From positions 4,588,001 to 4,652,000 of the forward strand of contig NC_009831.1 in the NCBI RefSeq assembly GCF_000018025.1: DNA of 64,000 nt, read 5' to 3'. The notes below the pieces were generated by a model. It saw only the letters and a list, made by a program, of their open reading frames with translations. It did not search any database and was not told the origin of the DNA. A program made the position numbers and the translations under genes. How positions within the stretch are numbered: position 1 is the stretch's first letter; each line of letters starts with the position of its first letter. Shown in pieces: positions 45,741 through 55,737 of the stretch. Source of the stretch: Shewanella sediminis HAW-EB3 (GTDB lineage Bacteria; Pseudomonadota; Gammaproteobacteria; Enterobacterales; Shewanellaceae).

Positions 45741-46154
45741 TTAAGTTAGAAGCTCAAATGCCAGATCGTATGCCTTGCCCAGATCGACTGTTTTTGGTTT
45801 TAACGCTTTAAATTCTGATGTGCGCTTATCTGTCGCCCTGACCGTTGCCGGATGCACGAGTTCGATATTCGATGGAGACAAGGCTAAAATCACACCTTCC
45901 ATTAAAAATGTCCCCGCACCTCCTGCGCCCTGACCTTTACTCGCACGTCGATTCAGCACTAGCTTGTCGATACTATGTTCGATGCAAAATGCCTTCACCT
46001 GCTCACCGAAAGTGACAACTTCACCCTGAGTCGGATTCTTAATTAAGGTGAACTTATTCGTCTTCGGAGCCACCAATTCATGAGTGGCACGTGTCCCTTT
46101 AAGGGTGACGATTCGAACCTCATTTGCTTTCAAAAACATTCCGGCAACTAACAT
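45741..46154 (-). CDS. DUF3010-family conserved protein
   Basis: The 137-residue protein begins MLVAGMFLKANEVRIVTL and contains the conserved-looking LNRRASKGQGAGGAGTFLMEG. It resembles a small family from Vibrio and Shewanella that I recall as DUF3010, with no known role; the fold may be RNase H-like. An ATACCAATCGGTAT palindrome lies 17 bp upstream of its start. Confidence 0.65.
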   Translation of the reverse strand: MLVAGMFLKANEVRIVTLKGTRATHELVAPKTNKFTLIKNPTQGEVVTFGEQVKAFCIEHSIDKLVLNRRASKGQGAGGAGTFLMEGVILALSPSNIELVHPATVRATDKRTSEFKALKPKTVDLGKAYDLAFELLT

Positions 46155-46170
46155 ATCGCACCTTACTTTT

Positions 46171-46184
46171 ATACCAATCGGTAT
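46171..46184. repeat. ATACCAATCGGTAT palindrome
   Basis: Third solo copy of the 14-bp inverted repeat, between the terminator of the 582-residue gene and the DUF3010 start. Confidence 0.75.
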
Positions 46185-46189
46185 TAGGC

Positions 46190-46217
46190 AAAAAAAAGAG
46201 CCAGCGATGCTGGCTCT
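46190..46217 (-). terminator. Intrinsic terminator of the 582-residue gene
   Basis: On the minus strand AGAGCCAGC-atc-GCTGGCTCT is followed by eight T, 22 bp beyond the stop codon. Confidence 0.92.
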
Positions 46218-46238
46218 ATCTGAAAGAGGGATGTTAAC

Positions 46239-47987
46239 TTACTCTTCCGCTGGTGTAACTTTGTTATTGATATATGAGTCAAAAACGATGCCTTGCTCAT
46301 TGATATCCACGCCCATTTTCACCTGCATATCATAATCTTTCATCATAGAGAGCTCTTCGGGAAGCGGCTCTCCCGTCATTTCTGCCAAGGTCACGATTGG
46401 CGTGAATAACTTTTTATAATCTAAAGCAATATTGTACAGGCCATTATCGGTAAGCGGTTCTGCGGCCAGCTGTTCGGCGATGGCCTCCGCCTTATCACCA
46501 TTGAACAACACCAGGTGACTGCCTTTTACTGCCATCTTAGGCTGAATCCCATATTCAGGCGGTAAAGGTAGCAGATGCGAGAGGTCGATAACGCTACCAT
46601 CTTGAGGCAGTTGAATATTGGCTAACTCGGGAGCGAAAGGTTTCACCATATTAAACAACATACTGGGATTATCGGCAGACAAGCTCACGATGGCATCGAT
46701 ACTCTCTAACCTTGGTTCGCCCTGCTCTGAAGCCGATGATTCGGTAAATTTATAATCAATAAGCGCGGCACTTACCCCTCTGACTCCATTTGCCATGCCG
46801 GTAAACATGCCTAGCATTGCCGGGCTCTGACCCGATAACTCCTGCTGAAACTCCTGCAGAACCTGACACTGATATTGTGGTTGCAGTAGCTCATCCCAAA
46901 CGGCAGTCAATGATGGCACCAGTTGATTAAGCTCGATGCCCACTCCCATTGAAAATACTGAGTCACCCGGGTTTTTAGCGTAATCGGGTATGAAACCACG
47001 CATTTTTTTAAAGGCATTGAGCAAGGTTTGGTTCTTACTCTCTACGATCGTTGAGATATCGAAGCTGCTCTGCTTATCCACGATATTGACACTATTTACC
47101 CCAAATACCGTACGCGGCCAGTTGGCGGTAATAGCGGAGAACTCTTTGTGACACTCAGGGGTTCTGAACTCGGCAAGCAGATCTTCACCCTCTTGAGCTG
47201 AGAAAGCCGTTATCTGCTGAGCCAGTTGATTGCCCTCTTTCGTGGTGATCGCTTTGACTATCTCCTGATGATTCAGATAGCCGATCGCCTCATCGCTGAA
47301 ACCATGAGTTTTAATGATCTGCTCAATAATTCCTGAGTCGGCCAGTGATTGAGCCACAGGCCGAACACCTAAGGCCGTTTCCAGAGTAGGCTCATCGATA
47401 AACGCACTATTTAAGGTTACCGTCAGCAAGCCATCTTTTTGAGCAATCAGGAGCTCTAACTTATCGGGTTCACCTATATCACTTAGGGTATAGACACGAT
47501 ATTCCTGGCCTTTCAGCGTTCTGATTTCATGGCTATAGCCACTGTCTAATTCGGCCTTATCGAGTAAGGTCCATATAGCCTGAGGCTTCTCCACTTCAAA
47601 TTTAACTACGGGCAAGATACCCAGAGTATAGAAATAGCTGCGGATCTTTTCCGATAAACCAAAGGTCGCAATAAATTGCTCACCGCTTTGCAGGCTGTCC
47701 ATATATGATCGGCTCAGGCTCAAAAGAAACTTAGCTCTCGCGTCATCAGACTGCTCTAACTCTGCAAAAAGCTCAGCTGGGGCAGTCTTATAGCTTTGGG
47801 AAAGAGAGTTCACATAGGACTTGATTGGAAAAGGCTTCAGCTGACCGGAAAATAGCGGAGTATCGGCAGGAACAGAGGCCAGAACGGTATCAGACTGACT
47901 GGAAACAGAACTTGGCTTATCTTGACTCAACCAATATCCACCCGCACCTGCGGCGACCACGGCTGCTGCAATTAATATCTTCTTCAT
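46239..47987 (-). CDS. Conserved hypothetical exported protein (582 residues)
   Basis: It begins with a signal peptide or anchor (KKILIAAAVVAAGAGGYWL) and is otherwise a large soluble extracytoplasmic protein without recognised catalytic motifs. The repeated theme of PADTPLFSGQLKPFP and LVLFNGDKAEAIAEQL resembles DUF3352-like exported proteins, but I am not sure of that. It has its own intrinsic terminator and a 900-bp upstream gap, so it is monocistronic. Confidence 0.7.
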   Translation of the reverse strand: MKKILIAAAVVAAGAGGYWLSQDKPSSVSSQSDTVLASVPADTPLFSGQLKPFPIKSYVNSLSQSYKTAPAELFAELEQSDDARAKFLLSLSRSYMDSLQSGEQFIATFGLSEKIRSYFYTLGILPVVKFEVEKPQAIWTLLDKAELDSGYSHEIRTLKGQEYRVYTLSDIGEPDKLELLIAQKDGLLTVTLNSAFIDEPTLETALGVRPVAQSLADSGIIEQIIKTHGFSDEAIGYLNHQEIVKAITTKEGNQLAQQITAFSAQEGEDLLAEFRTPECHKEFSAITANWPRTVFGVNSVNIVDKQSSFDISTIVESKNQTLLNAFKKMRGFIPDYAKNPGDSVFSMGVGIELNQLVPSLTAVWDELLQPQYQCQVLQEFQQELSGQSPAMLGMFTGMANGVRGVSAALIDYKFTESSASEQGEPRLESIDAIVSLSADNPSMLFNMVKPFAPELANIQLPQDGSVIDLSHLLPLPPEYGIQPKMAVKGSHLVLFNGDKAEAIAEQLAAEPLTDNGLYNIALDYKKLFTPIVTLAEMTGEPLPEELSMMKDYDMQVKMGVDINEQGIVFDSYINNKVTPAEE

Positions 47988-48121
47988 CTATCAAGCTCCA
48001 TTTTAAATTATGCAAACGAGTGTCTACCAAAAAAGATCCCTGTAGACATAGCTGTTAAATATACTATAACGAGCAAGCAAAAGGGAGTGATTGAAAAGGG
48101 ATGCATGAATAGGTTTTGGTA

Positions 48122-48387
48122 TATACCCAAGCTACTTCAAAATGCTCGTTTCAGAGCTCCCGTAGGATAGCTGAACAAGGCAGTGATGAAGAGAATGGTT
48201 ATTCCCTTTTCAATATCACTAACGCAGTGCAGGGATTCTACGGAATCTCCCGAAGGGCAAGCCGAGAAGCAACATGTCTCTGCGTTATGAAATATTGAAT
48301 TAGAATGACTAGTACTGCAATTTCATGCCTTGAACTCTGTCACTTCTCGACATGCTGAATCCTGCATTTAGAGGTTGTTTGGGTATA
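48122..48387. mobile_element. Second miniature inverted-repeat element (266 bp)
   Basis: The left end TATACCCAAGCTACTTCAAA and the right end (reverse complement TATACCCAAACAACCTCTAA) form terminal inverted repeats of about 24 bp. No coding potential. The TATACCCAA end type differs from the TACCAATCAG family. Confidence 0.75.
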
Positions 48388-48389
48388 CA

Positions 48390-48419
48390 ACCTGAATAGC
48401 CACGCCGGGCTATTCAGGT
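48390..48419. repeat. Perfect 12-bp stem-loop
   Basis: ACCTGAATAGCC pairs with GGCTATTCAGGT around a 6-base loop, directly after the miniature element. No T-run follows. The rest of the 47988-48909 gap is AT-rich; a 41-codon frame at 48465-48590 has no ribosome site and is not called. Confidence 0.6.
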
Positions 48420-48909
48420 GTAACGGCTTTTGATTAAGCAGGCGCCAGCAAGCCAATCAAAACCATGGGCTCATCTCAGGAAGTGAAACGAGCAAGGTTT
48501 TTGTTTGCTGACGGCTCTGTCTGTGACTCTATAGTGAGCATCATCAAATGGGTGATGATAAAAGCTCAAGGAAGAACTAAAAACCACTGAGTCCAACTCA
48601 ACAGATGACAGACTCGATACAGAACAGCATTCTAAAACCATCTACGGGAACCACAAACTATAGACTAAAAAAAGAACTGTGCATAAGTTTGTGAGTATTT
48701 ATGTACAAAAAATTAACAAAATAAAACTAAAGTATAACCTGAGTGGATAAAAACTCATTAAATTAGTCAGATGACAACGATGTCAATAATACCTGCTTAT
48801 CCACAATCGTGAATTAAGTCGCTCATATCGTTCACTGGATCTTATTCAACAAACAGGAGAAACCAATAAAATGGTTCCTCTGAATTTTCGATGAAGGCGT
48901 TTATCAAAA

Positions 48910-49695
48910 TCAGATATCGAAATGCAGACCACACTCCCGCTTCAAACCGTTAAAACGAGTCTCCTCTTCGCTCATGCCCAGTTCCAGCGGCTTGCTGGAA
49001 TGCACATCTCCTACCGAGACATAACCTTTCTCCCAGAGGGGATGGTAGGGAAGATAGTGTTCTGTGAGGTACTCATGCACATCTTTATTACTCCACTCCA
49101 GGATAGGCAAGATCTTATAGCGCGAACCATGGATAGCCAAAATAGGCAGCGCCTCACGAGTACTCGACTGAGAACGGCGCAACCCTGCAAACCAGGTCCC
49201 CACCTCCAACTCACCCAAGGCTCGCTGCATAGGTTCGACCTTGTTCATCCTGTTATATTGATCCAGGCCATCTAAGCCCTTCTCCCACAGCAAACCGAAA
49301 CGCGCCTCCTGCCAAGCCGGTGTCTGCGGCGATGCAAAGACCTTAAGGTTTAGCTTTAATCGCTCGGTTAACTCATCGATAAACCGATAAGTCTCGGAAA
49401 ATAGGTAACCGGTATCCGTCAATATCACAGGTATATCGGCCTTCTGAGCACTGACCAGATGCAGCATAACGGCACCCTGGATCCCAAAACTTGAGGATAG
49501 AGCATGATTACCCGGTAGGTAATCGAGCCCCCAACTGACCCGCTGAGCCGGGTTTAATTCAGCCAAAAACTGATTAATACGCTCAAGCTCAAGCTTTTGC
49601 TCAACTTGAGGCGCGCTCAGTAACGCCAGAAGTTCATCGGCAGAGACGATGGACTCCACCTTTATAGAGTTAGTCATGGAAGTCCTTAGCGGCAT
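48910..49695 (-). CDS. cysH: Phosphoadenosine phosphosulfate reductase CysH
   Basis: The 261-residue enzyme reduces PAPS to sulfite with thioredoxin. Visible features include [33 protein letters not shown] and the C-terminal active-site ECGLHF. It lacks the Cys pairs that bind 4Fe-4S in APS reductases, so PAPS is the substrate. It is the last gene of cysJIH and overlaps cysI by 26 bp. Confidence 0.96.
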   Translation of the reverse strand: MPLRTSMTNSIKVESIVSADELLALLSAPQVEQKLELERINQFLAELNPAQRVSWGLDYLPGNHALSSSFGIQGAVMLHLVSAQKADIPVILTDTGYLFSETYRFIDELTERLKLNLKVFASPQTPAWQEARFGLLWEKGLDGLDQYNRMNKVEPMQRALGELEVGTWFAGLRRSQSSTREALPILAIHGSRYKILPILEWSNKDVHEYLTEHYLPYHPLWEKGYVSVGDVHSSKPLELGMSEEETRFNGLKRECGLHFDI

Positions 49696-51397
49696 CGATA
49701 ACCGCTTTCACTACGCCTGAGCGAACCGTGAAATTACCAAAGGTTTCGCCCTCTTCACGCTCACTCACATAGCGGGCAAACAGTTGGTCGAGTTCAGATA
49801 ATATCTCGGCTTCCTGAATATTCTCACGATAGAGCTTGTTCAGCCGAGTCCCTTCAAAGCTCGCCCCAAGATAGAGGTTGTAGCGGCCCGGCGCTTTACC
49901 CACCAGGCCTATTTCGGCTGCGAAGGGTCTTGCACATCCATTAGGGCAACCCGTCATACGGATCACTATGCCCTGATCGGCAAAACCATGCTTCTCCTGC
50001 AAGGACTCAACCTTAGTCAGAAAATCGGGGAAGTAGCGCTCCGCCTCGGCCATCGCCAGTGCACAGGTTGGCAAAGCCACACAGGCGATAGAGCGGCCAC
50101 GGGTTTCGGTAATAAGCTTACCCATCAAACCGTGATTGCGGGCCAGGGCCTCAATCGCCTCTTTATCTTCCTCGGCAACACCGGCAACGATAAAGTTTTG
50201 ATTTGAGGTCATCCTAAAATCACCTTTATGGATTTTAGCTATCTCTCTCAGCCCGGTTTGTAGTGGCTGACCCGGTAGATCTTTGATTCTCCCCCCTTCG
50301 ATGAAGAGAGTCAGGTGCCATCTGTTATCGACACCCTTGATCCATCCATAACGATCGCCGCGATCGCCAATCACCACGTCGCGTTTAGGCTCGAACGTAA
50401 CGCCGGCGCGCTTTTCAACTTCGGCCTTGAAGGCGTCATAGCCATGCTTGACGATAGTGTACTTAAGTCGTGACTGCTTACGGTTAGAGCGGTTACCCCA
50501 GTCGCGTTGAACTTTCAAGATGGCTTCGGCAAATTTCAGGGTGTCTTCGGCCTTGATAAAACCAAAGTCATCGGCAAGACGCGGGAAGGTCTCGACTTCA
50601 CCATGGGTTGAGCCCATACCACCACCGGCGACCAGGTTAAAACCGACAAGCTCACCCTCTTGTGCAACCGCGATCAGGCCTAAGTCATTAGTGTAAACGT
50701 CGACATCGTTATCCGGTGGCACGGCAACGGCCATCTTAAACTTACGCGGCAGATAGGTTTTACCGTATATAGGCTCAACCTCATCGCCCTCACTGGTGGC
50801 AACTTTGTCATCACCTAACCAGATCTCGGCATAGGCCTTAGTTCTCGGAAGATAAATATCTGACAGCTTTTTAGCCCAGTAATACGCCTGTTCATGCAGA
50901 CGAGACTCGACAGGATTTGGATTACACATCACGTTTCTGTTTACATCACCACACGCCGCAATAGAGTCTAACGCCTTCTTGTCCAGGCTCTGAATCAAGG
51001 TTCTGAGGTTACGCTTCGAGATTCCATGATATTGAAATGTCTGACGCGTCGTGAGTCTAATACTGTTTGAACTGGTCAATGTCGATGATATCTCATCGAC
51101 ACCTAACCACTGCTCGGGTGTACACACACCACCGGCAACACGGGCACGCAACATAAAGCTATAGAGAGGCTCTAACTTCTGCTCCTTACGTTCATTACGT
51201 AGATCCCGGTCATCTTGCTGGTAAAAACCATGAAACTTGATTAACTGCTGATCGCCCTCGCTAAATGCGCCGGTAACTGCCGTATCGAGCCCCTCTTCAA
51301 TACCTCCTCTGAGGAAGTCACTGTCGGTTTTCAGGTGTTCATTTATCGATAATTTCTCTTCAACATTTTCTACAGTCATGGCAACAGTCTCATTCAT
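49670..51397 (-). CDS. cysI: Sulfite reductase haemoprotein CysI
   Basis: The protein of about 575 residues is the beta subunit of NADPH sulfite reductase, carrying sirohaem and 4Fe-4S. Cluster ligands are seen in [13 protein letters not shown] and [11 protein letters not shown]. Start Met at 51397 (or 51379) is chosen because the extra N-terminal residues from 51454 (RLRILMWRPEIGRY) are unlike the family. It lies between cysJ and cysH on the minus strand. Confidence 0.95.
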   Translation of the reverse strand: MNETVAMTVENVEEKLSINEHLKTDSDFLRGGIEEGLDTAVTGAFSEGDQQLIKFHGFYQQDDRDLRNERKEQKLEPLYSFMLRARVAGGVCTPEQWLGVDEISSTLTSSNSIRLTTRQTFQYHGISKRNLRTLIQSLDKKALDSIAACGDVNRNVMCNPNPVESRLHEQAYYWAKKLSDIYLPRTKAYAEIWLGDDKVATSEGDEVEPIYGKTYLPRKFKMAVAVPPDNDVDVYTNDLGLIAVAQEGELVGFNLVAGGGMGSTHGEVETFPRLADDFGFIKAEDTLKFAEAILKVQRDWGNRSNRKQSRLKYTIVKHGYDAFKAEVEKRAGVTFEPKRDVVIGDRGDRYGWIKGVDNRWHLTLFIEGGRIKDLPGQPLQTGLREIAKIHKGDFRMTSNQNFIVAGVAEEDKEAIEALARNHGLMGKLITETRGRSIACVALPTCALAMAEAERYFPDFLTKVESLQEKHGFADQGIVIRMTGCPNGCARPFAAEIGLVGKAPGRYNLYLGASFEGTRLNKLYRENIQEAEILSELDQLFARYVSEREEGETFGNFTVRSGVVKAVIDAAKDFHD

Positions 51398-51500
51398 TAT
51401 CCAGGTGTAACGCCCAATCTCGGGACGCCACATCAATATTCTTAATCGTTTCAATCACACTCAAGGGATCCGCACTGCGTCGAATCGAGCCATAGAGGGA

Positions 51501-53276
51501 TCAATAGACATCTTTTTGGTAGCGTTTATCGCTGCGCAGGGCTTCGAAATAGGCTTCTGCTTCATCAGGCGTCTTAGCGCCGAACTTAACCGCCACATCC
51601 AGTAATGCCTGATGGACATCTTTCGCCATACGCTCGCCGTCGCCACAGATGTAGAGGTGAGCGCCTGACTCCAGCCACTGCCATAACTCTTTGCCCTGCT
51701 CGGCAATACGATGCTGGACGTAGACTTTATGCGCTTGATCTCTGGAGAACGCCAAATCGAGACGGGTAAGCGATCCATCTTTAAGATATTGCTGCCACTC
51801 GGTTTGATAGAGGAAGTCTTGTTCGAAATGTGGGTTACCAAAAATCAGCCAGCTGTTGCCCTCGATACCCTGTGAAGCTCTCTCCTGCATAAAGGCCCTG
51901 AATGGGGCTACACCGGTTCCCGGCCCCACCATGATCACTGGCGTTTCCGGGTTTTCTGGCAATCTGAAATGGTTATTAGGCTCGACATAAACCTTAACCG
52001 TCGTGCCCTCCTCGGCCTGGGCCAGGAATTGAGACGCACCACCGAAACGGGCCGTCCCCTCATGTTCATCTTCAACCAGGGCAACGGTCAGATGAACTTC
52101 AGACTCAACTTCGGCCTGACTCGATGCGATAGAGTAGAGGCGCGGTGTGATTGGGCGAAGTAGCTCAAGCAGTTGAGTCGCAGTGATCTGCACCGCATAG
52201 TTAGCGACGAGATCGGCCAGTTGGTTATTAAGCACGAAGTGACGGGTTAACTCTTTGTCTTCAACGATATTAAGCAACTCCTCATTTCCACTCAATGAGG
52301 CCCATCCCTGAACCAGACCCGGATAGATCTGAGTCAGCTCTTTCTTCTCAATCAAGGCTTGCTTGAGCGACAGGGAGTCCTTGCCGACGGTCACCGGTGA
52401 GTCACCATCGAGTGCCAGTTTAATCAAAACTTCATCGACTAAAGTATCGGCATTGGTAAACCAGACGCCTAGCGCATCACCGACTTGGTAGCTTAGGCCC
52501 GATCCATCCAGATCAATTTCGACATGGCGCACATCACGGTCCGAGTCCCGGCCCGTTAGCTTTTGGCTAACTAAGACCTCTGCGGTATAAGGTTTTTGCT
52601 TGGTGTATGCACTTTCTGCCACTGAAGGGGCGATAGAAACCACACTCGCACCAGAGGTCTGGATTAACGGCTTAACCGCTTCCAGTACACTCTCCTGCCA
52701 CTGCTCTGCCGCAGACTCATAGTCCACATCACACTCAACCAGAGGTTGAATCGAAGTTGCACCTAGCTTTGATAATCTCTCATCGAAGTCTTTACCTGTC
52801 TGGCAGAAGAATTCGTAGCTTGAATCTCCCAGAGCCAACACAGAGTAGTTTAAGTTTTCCAGCTTAGGAGCACGTTTCGATGCCAGAAACTTATGCAACT
52901 CAATAGCATCATCCGGTGCTTCACCTTCACCATGGGTACTCACCACTGCCAATAACAGCGTCTCCTGCTTCAACTGTCTTACCTTGTAATCCGACATGGA
53001 AGCTAAGTTGACCGCATAGCCTTGAGCTCGAGCCTTCGCTGCCAGCTCGGTGGCAACACCTCGACCGTTTCCGGTTTGGCTACCATATAAAATAGTGATC
53101 GTTTGAGCAGGTTGCGTATCCGCAACATTGATGCTTGCTTGTCCGGCAGACGCAGACAGGTATCCTCCCACCCAAGCGAGTTGAATGGCACTCAGCTCAG
53201 AAGTGAGCTGCTTTAACTTATCGACCTGTCCTTGCGACAGAGGAGAAGCGAGTGATGAAAGCTCTTTTAACAACAT
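51501..53276 (-). CDS. cysJ: Sulfite reductase flavoprotein CysJ
   Basis: The 591-residue alpha subunit passes electrons from NADPH through FAD and FMN to CysI. Domains: flavodoxin (about 60-205, LYGSQTGNGRGVA, LALGDSSYEFFCQ), FAD-binding (LYSIASSQAEVESEVHLTVAL) and NADPH-binding (GPGTGVAPFRAF, YICGDGERMAKDV, ending KDVY). It heads the cysJIH operon. It is the in-window paralogue of the reductase half of the 969-residue rdh-locus protein. Confidence 0.96.
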   Translation of the reverse strand: MLLKELSSLASPLSQGQVDKLKQLTSELSAIQLAWVGGYLSASAGQASINVADTQPAQTITILYGSQTGNGRGVATELAAKARAQGYAVNLASMSDYKVRQLKQETLLLAVVSTHGEGEAPDDAIELHKFLASKRAPKLENLNYSVLALGDSSYEFFCQTGKDFDERLSKLGATSIQPLVECDVDYESAAEQWQESVLEAVKPLIQTSGASVVSIAPSVAESAYTKQKPYTAEVLVSQKLTGRDSDRDVRHVEIDLDGSGLSYQVGDALGVWFTNADTLVDEVLIKLALDGDSPVTVGKDSLSLKQALIEKKELTQIYPGLVQGWASLSGNEELLNIVEDKELTRHFVLNNQLADLVANYAVQITATQLLELLRPITPRLYSIASSQAEVESEVHLTVALVEDEHEGTARFGGASQFLAQAEEGTTVKVYVEPNNHFRLPENPETPVIMVGPGTGVAPFRAFMQERASQGIEGNSWLIFGNPHFEQDFLYQTEWQQYLKDGSLTRLDLAFSRDQAHKVYVQHRIAEQGKELWQWLESGAHLYICGDGERMAKDVHQALLDVAVKFGAKTPDEAEAYFEALRSDKRYQKDVY

Positions 53277-53623
53277 GAGAAACGGCCCTATATCAGTGTA
53301 ATGTCGATTAGCTTAGCTTCTATACAGAAAAGCAAAAAAGAATAAAATCTAATTTTTAATTCCTTTTTGATATAAAGACGTTTAAATATCCATCGAAGCA
53401 GTAGTGAAATTGCTCAAATTGATGGCTAAGCAGGCAAATAACAGGCTTTCCACACGGAGAAATGAAACAGAGGGGGATGTGGTATGAGACCTTGGAACCT
53501 GAAGAAAAAAGAACTCGGCAAGGACTCAAGCTCTGTTATCGAAAGGGGGCAGGAACAAATTCTTTTTTAACTTCTTGTTTTCATTCTATACTGGTCTCAC
53601 GAGTTCAATAACAACTAAAAACT
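53277..53623. other. Divergent promoter region between cysJ and the OmpV-like gene
   Basis: The side next to cysJ is very AT-rich, as expected for a CysB-type control region, but I cannot define a site. A TATACT -10-like hexamer lies at 53587-53592 on the plus strand, about 32 bp before the OmpV-like ATG. No gene is seen. Confidence 0.4.
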
Positions 53624-55006
53624 ATGAAAAATAACTCCCTACTCATTAGCTCTATTTTCGCGCTAATCCTCCCAAGCATAGTGTTCGCTTCTTCCGATAA
53701 CGAGGAGGGCCACGAACTTGGCGAACCACAAACTCAGGTTTACGCAACCCAATATCAAGCTGAAAATTGGGGTCTTGCGATGGGAGTAAGACGGGGAGAT
53801 ATTCCCTTTGCCGTCGACGATGATAGCGTTAACGATATTCTTCCTTTAATCAAGTTCAGAAACGACTACTTCTTTGTCGATGGCATGGAAGCAGGAGCAC
53901 ATATTTGGAAAAATGAGAATCATCAGGTCAACGCCTACACCCGCTTCAGGTTTGTCGATATTCCTACAGAGTTGCAAAATGAATCTCAGTCTCAGGCATT
54001 CGATTTCGGCCTCCAATACCGATTTATCAAGGGGCCATGGGAAGCCGATGTCGCATTCATGGCCGATTCGAACAAACGCAGTTATGGTTATTCACGAACC
54101 AAATACCATTGGGAGTCCGGTGACTGGTACCTCAGCCCTTATGCCGAGTTAAATTGGAAGAGTGCTGATTTCAATCAGTTTTACTATGGCTTAGAACAAT
54201 ATGATACCTCAGGTGGGGTAGAGGTTAATGCCGGCATCACCGCACGCTATCACCTTGTCAGTAATCTCTATCTGTTAGGCAAGTTTGGCGTGGGACGACT
54301 CGAAGATGATATCGTCAACCTGCCAACCATTGAGAACCAGTATCAATATGAATCATTTTTTGGTTTCGGATTCTATCCCGATTCAGGCAAGAAGAAAGCC
54401 ACAAATTCATACTCTGATTCAAACTCAAAATTACCCCATGAGGCCGACTCTGATGATGAGTTTATAAGAGTTGCCCATGGTTGGGCGACCCCATCGAACC
54501 TTAATGCCATCTTGTCATGGCAGACCAAAACCGATCCCTATAATAACCAGCTCACTTCGGTATTCTATGGTACGCGACTCACCGAGACCCTCTTTACTCT
54601 GCCGATAGAGCTCTATTTCACCCCTGGTGCTGTTTGGCACCACGACTCTGAAGTTCAGGGGAACCTTGCCGAAGGCGTGGTGGCCATCAAGGCATTTTAC
54701 ACCTTCGAGATTGGGCCAAGATGGCGCTTAGGTGTGGCAGAGGGTCTCTCCTATGTCAGCAGCGTCACTCACATCGAAGGGACTGAGATGGAAGAGAAAG
54801 GCTATAAGCCCTCTAAGCTGCTTAACTATTTAGACTTTTCATTAGATGTGAATATGGGAGATCTGTTTAAAAGTAGTCATTTAAGCAATATGTGGATGGG
54901 TTACAGCATTCACCATAGATCCGGCATTTATGAGAAAAGCTCTGCCTTCGGTCGTATCGGTGGTGGCAGTAACTATCAAACCCTCTACCTTCAGTGGCAT
55001 TTCTAA
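53624..55006 (+). CDS. MipA/OmpV-like outer-membrane protein with an extra C-terminal barrel domain
   Basis: The 460-residue protein has a signal peptide (ending SIVFASS) and an N-terminal MipA/OmpV-like barrel (about 35-270). A polar Ser/Asp-rich linker (SYSDSNSKLPHEADSDDE) leads to a second barrel-like part (about 300-460) ending LYLQWHF. The terminal segment has IHHRSGIYEKSSAF, an H-x-S arrangement like PagL-type lipid A deacylases, but this is a weak resemblance. OmpV-family proteins of about 250 residues are usual, so the length indicates a fusion. Confidence 0.7.
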   Translation: MKNNSLLISSIFALILPSIVFASSDNEEGHELGEPQTQVYATQYQAENWGLAMGVRRGDIPFAVDDDSVNDILPLIKFRNDYFFVDGMEAGAHIWKNENHQVNAYTRFRFVDIPTELQNESQSQAFDFGLQYRFIKGPWEADVAFMADSNKRSYGYSRTKYHWESGDWYLSPYAELNWKSADFNQFYYGLEQYDTSGGVEVNAGITARYHLVSNLYLLGKFGVGRLEDDIVNLPTIENQYQYESFFGFGFYPDSGKKKATNSYSDSNSKLPHEADSDDEFIRVAHGWATPSNLNAILSWQTKTDPYNNQLTSVFYGTRLTETLFTLPIELYFTPGAVWHHDSEVQGNLAEGVVAIKAFYTFEIGPRWRLGVAEGLSYVSSVTHIEGTEMEEKGYKPSKLLNYLDFSLDVNMGDLFKSSHLSNMWMGYSIHHRSGIYEKSSAFGRIGGGSNYQTLYLQWHF

Positions 55007-55070
55007 CTCCAAGCAGCCGAACAGGTCCAGGATCAAATAAGCGTTAATCTCTTTTGGTCGTGGACTCTAC

Positions 55071-55103
55071 AGATAGAGAGCGATAATATATCGCTCTCTA
55101 TCT
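55071..55103. repeat. Perfect 15-bp inverted repeat after the OmpV-like gene
   Basis: AGATAGAGAGCGATA pairs with TATCGCTCTCTATCT around a 3-base loop, 64 bp after the stop. Only an A-run follows on the plus strand, so it is not a standard intrinsic terminator. The remaining sequence to 55316 holds the promoter of the next small gene. Confidence 0.75.
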
Positions 55104-55316
55104 AAAAATTATCCCTCAACGCCTCTTAGTTGATAAACCCTGTAATTTTTCTTTCAGAGAAATTTTCAACAGGATTTCCTCAGTAAAACAGAATATTAAA
55201 CTGATTTATACTAGCTATTGGCTTAAGAAGTATCACTAGTGCAACTTGCATAAAAACTCGACATCTGCTTATATAAGTTCGGGCTTATCTAATAGTGACA
55301 GTGAGGAGTGGTTAAC

Positions 55317-55592
55317 ATGCAGGCATCGACCCTGGGTTCTTCTTTTGCAGATTTTAATGATAGAAGAATCACTCAGCCCAATTTAGAGCAGCACTGGCAC
55401 CGTCTTTCCACGGCGCAGAGATTTGCCTTCTATACTCTTGCAAAACTGGGTTATCAGTTACTGTTTGTCAGACAATCACAGAATGAGAAGACGGCGGTGG
55501 CAAGGCAGGATGACAGATTAGTCACCATCGATGATGAGGGAGATATCGACTTCAACCCGACCCTCGTACTTCGTGAAAACAGAGCAGCTTGA
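55317..55592 (+). CDS. Small conserved-looking hypothetical protein
   Basis: About 91 residues starting at ATG 55317, with GAGGAG eight bases upstream; a GTG at 55308 is in frame but overlaps that site. The sequence (TAQRFAFYTLAKLGYQLLFV then DDRLVTIDDEGDIDFNP) suggests a small folded cytosolic protein. No family is recognised. A strong terminator follows. Confidence 0.65.
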   Translation: MQASTLGSSFADFNDRRITQPNLEQHWHRLSTAQRFAFYTLAKLGYQLLFVRQSQNEKTAVARQDDRLVTIDDEGDIDFNPTLVLRENRAA

Positions 55593-55680
55593 AAACAGTG
55601 CCGCGTAAAACAGATAGCCGACCGATTACAATGTATTGTGATAGAAACAGACTATCGTGACAGAAACAGATGACTATAAA

Positions 55681-55704
55681 AAAGGAGCCGATGCTCCTTT
55701 TTTT
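55681..55704. terminator. Bidirectional intrinsic terminator
   Basis: AAAGGAGC-cgat-GCTCCTTT with an A-run before and a T-run after, between convergent genes at 55592 and 55738, so it can serve both. Confidence 0.9.
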
Positions 55705-55737
55705 GTGCCTATACCAGGATCGCGAAACAACGAGTGG

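Noticed and set aside
48465..48590. 41-codon frame in the gene desert
   Set aside because: No ribosome site and no recognisable homology.
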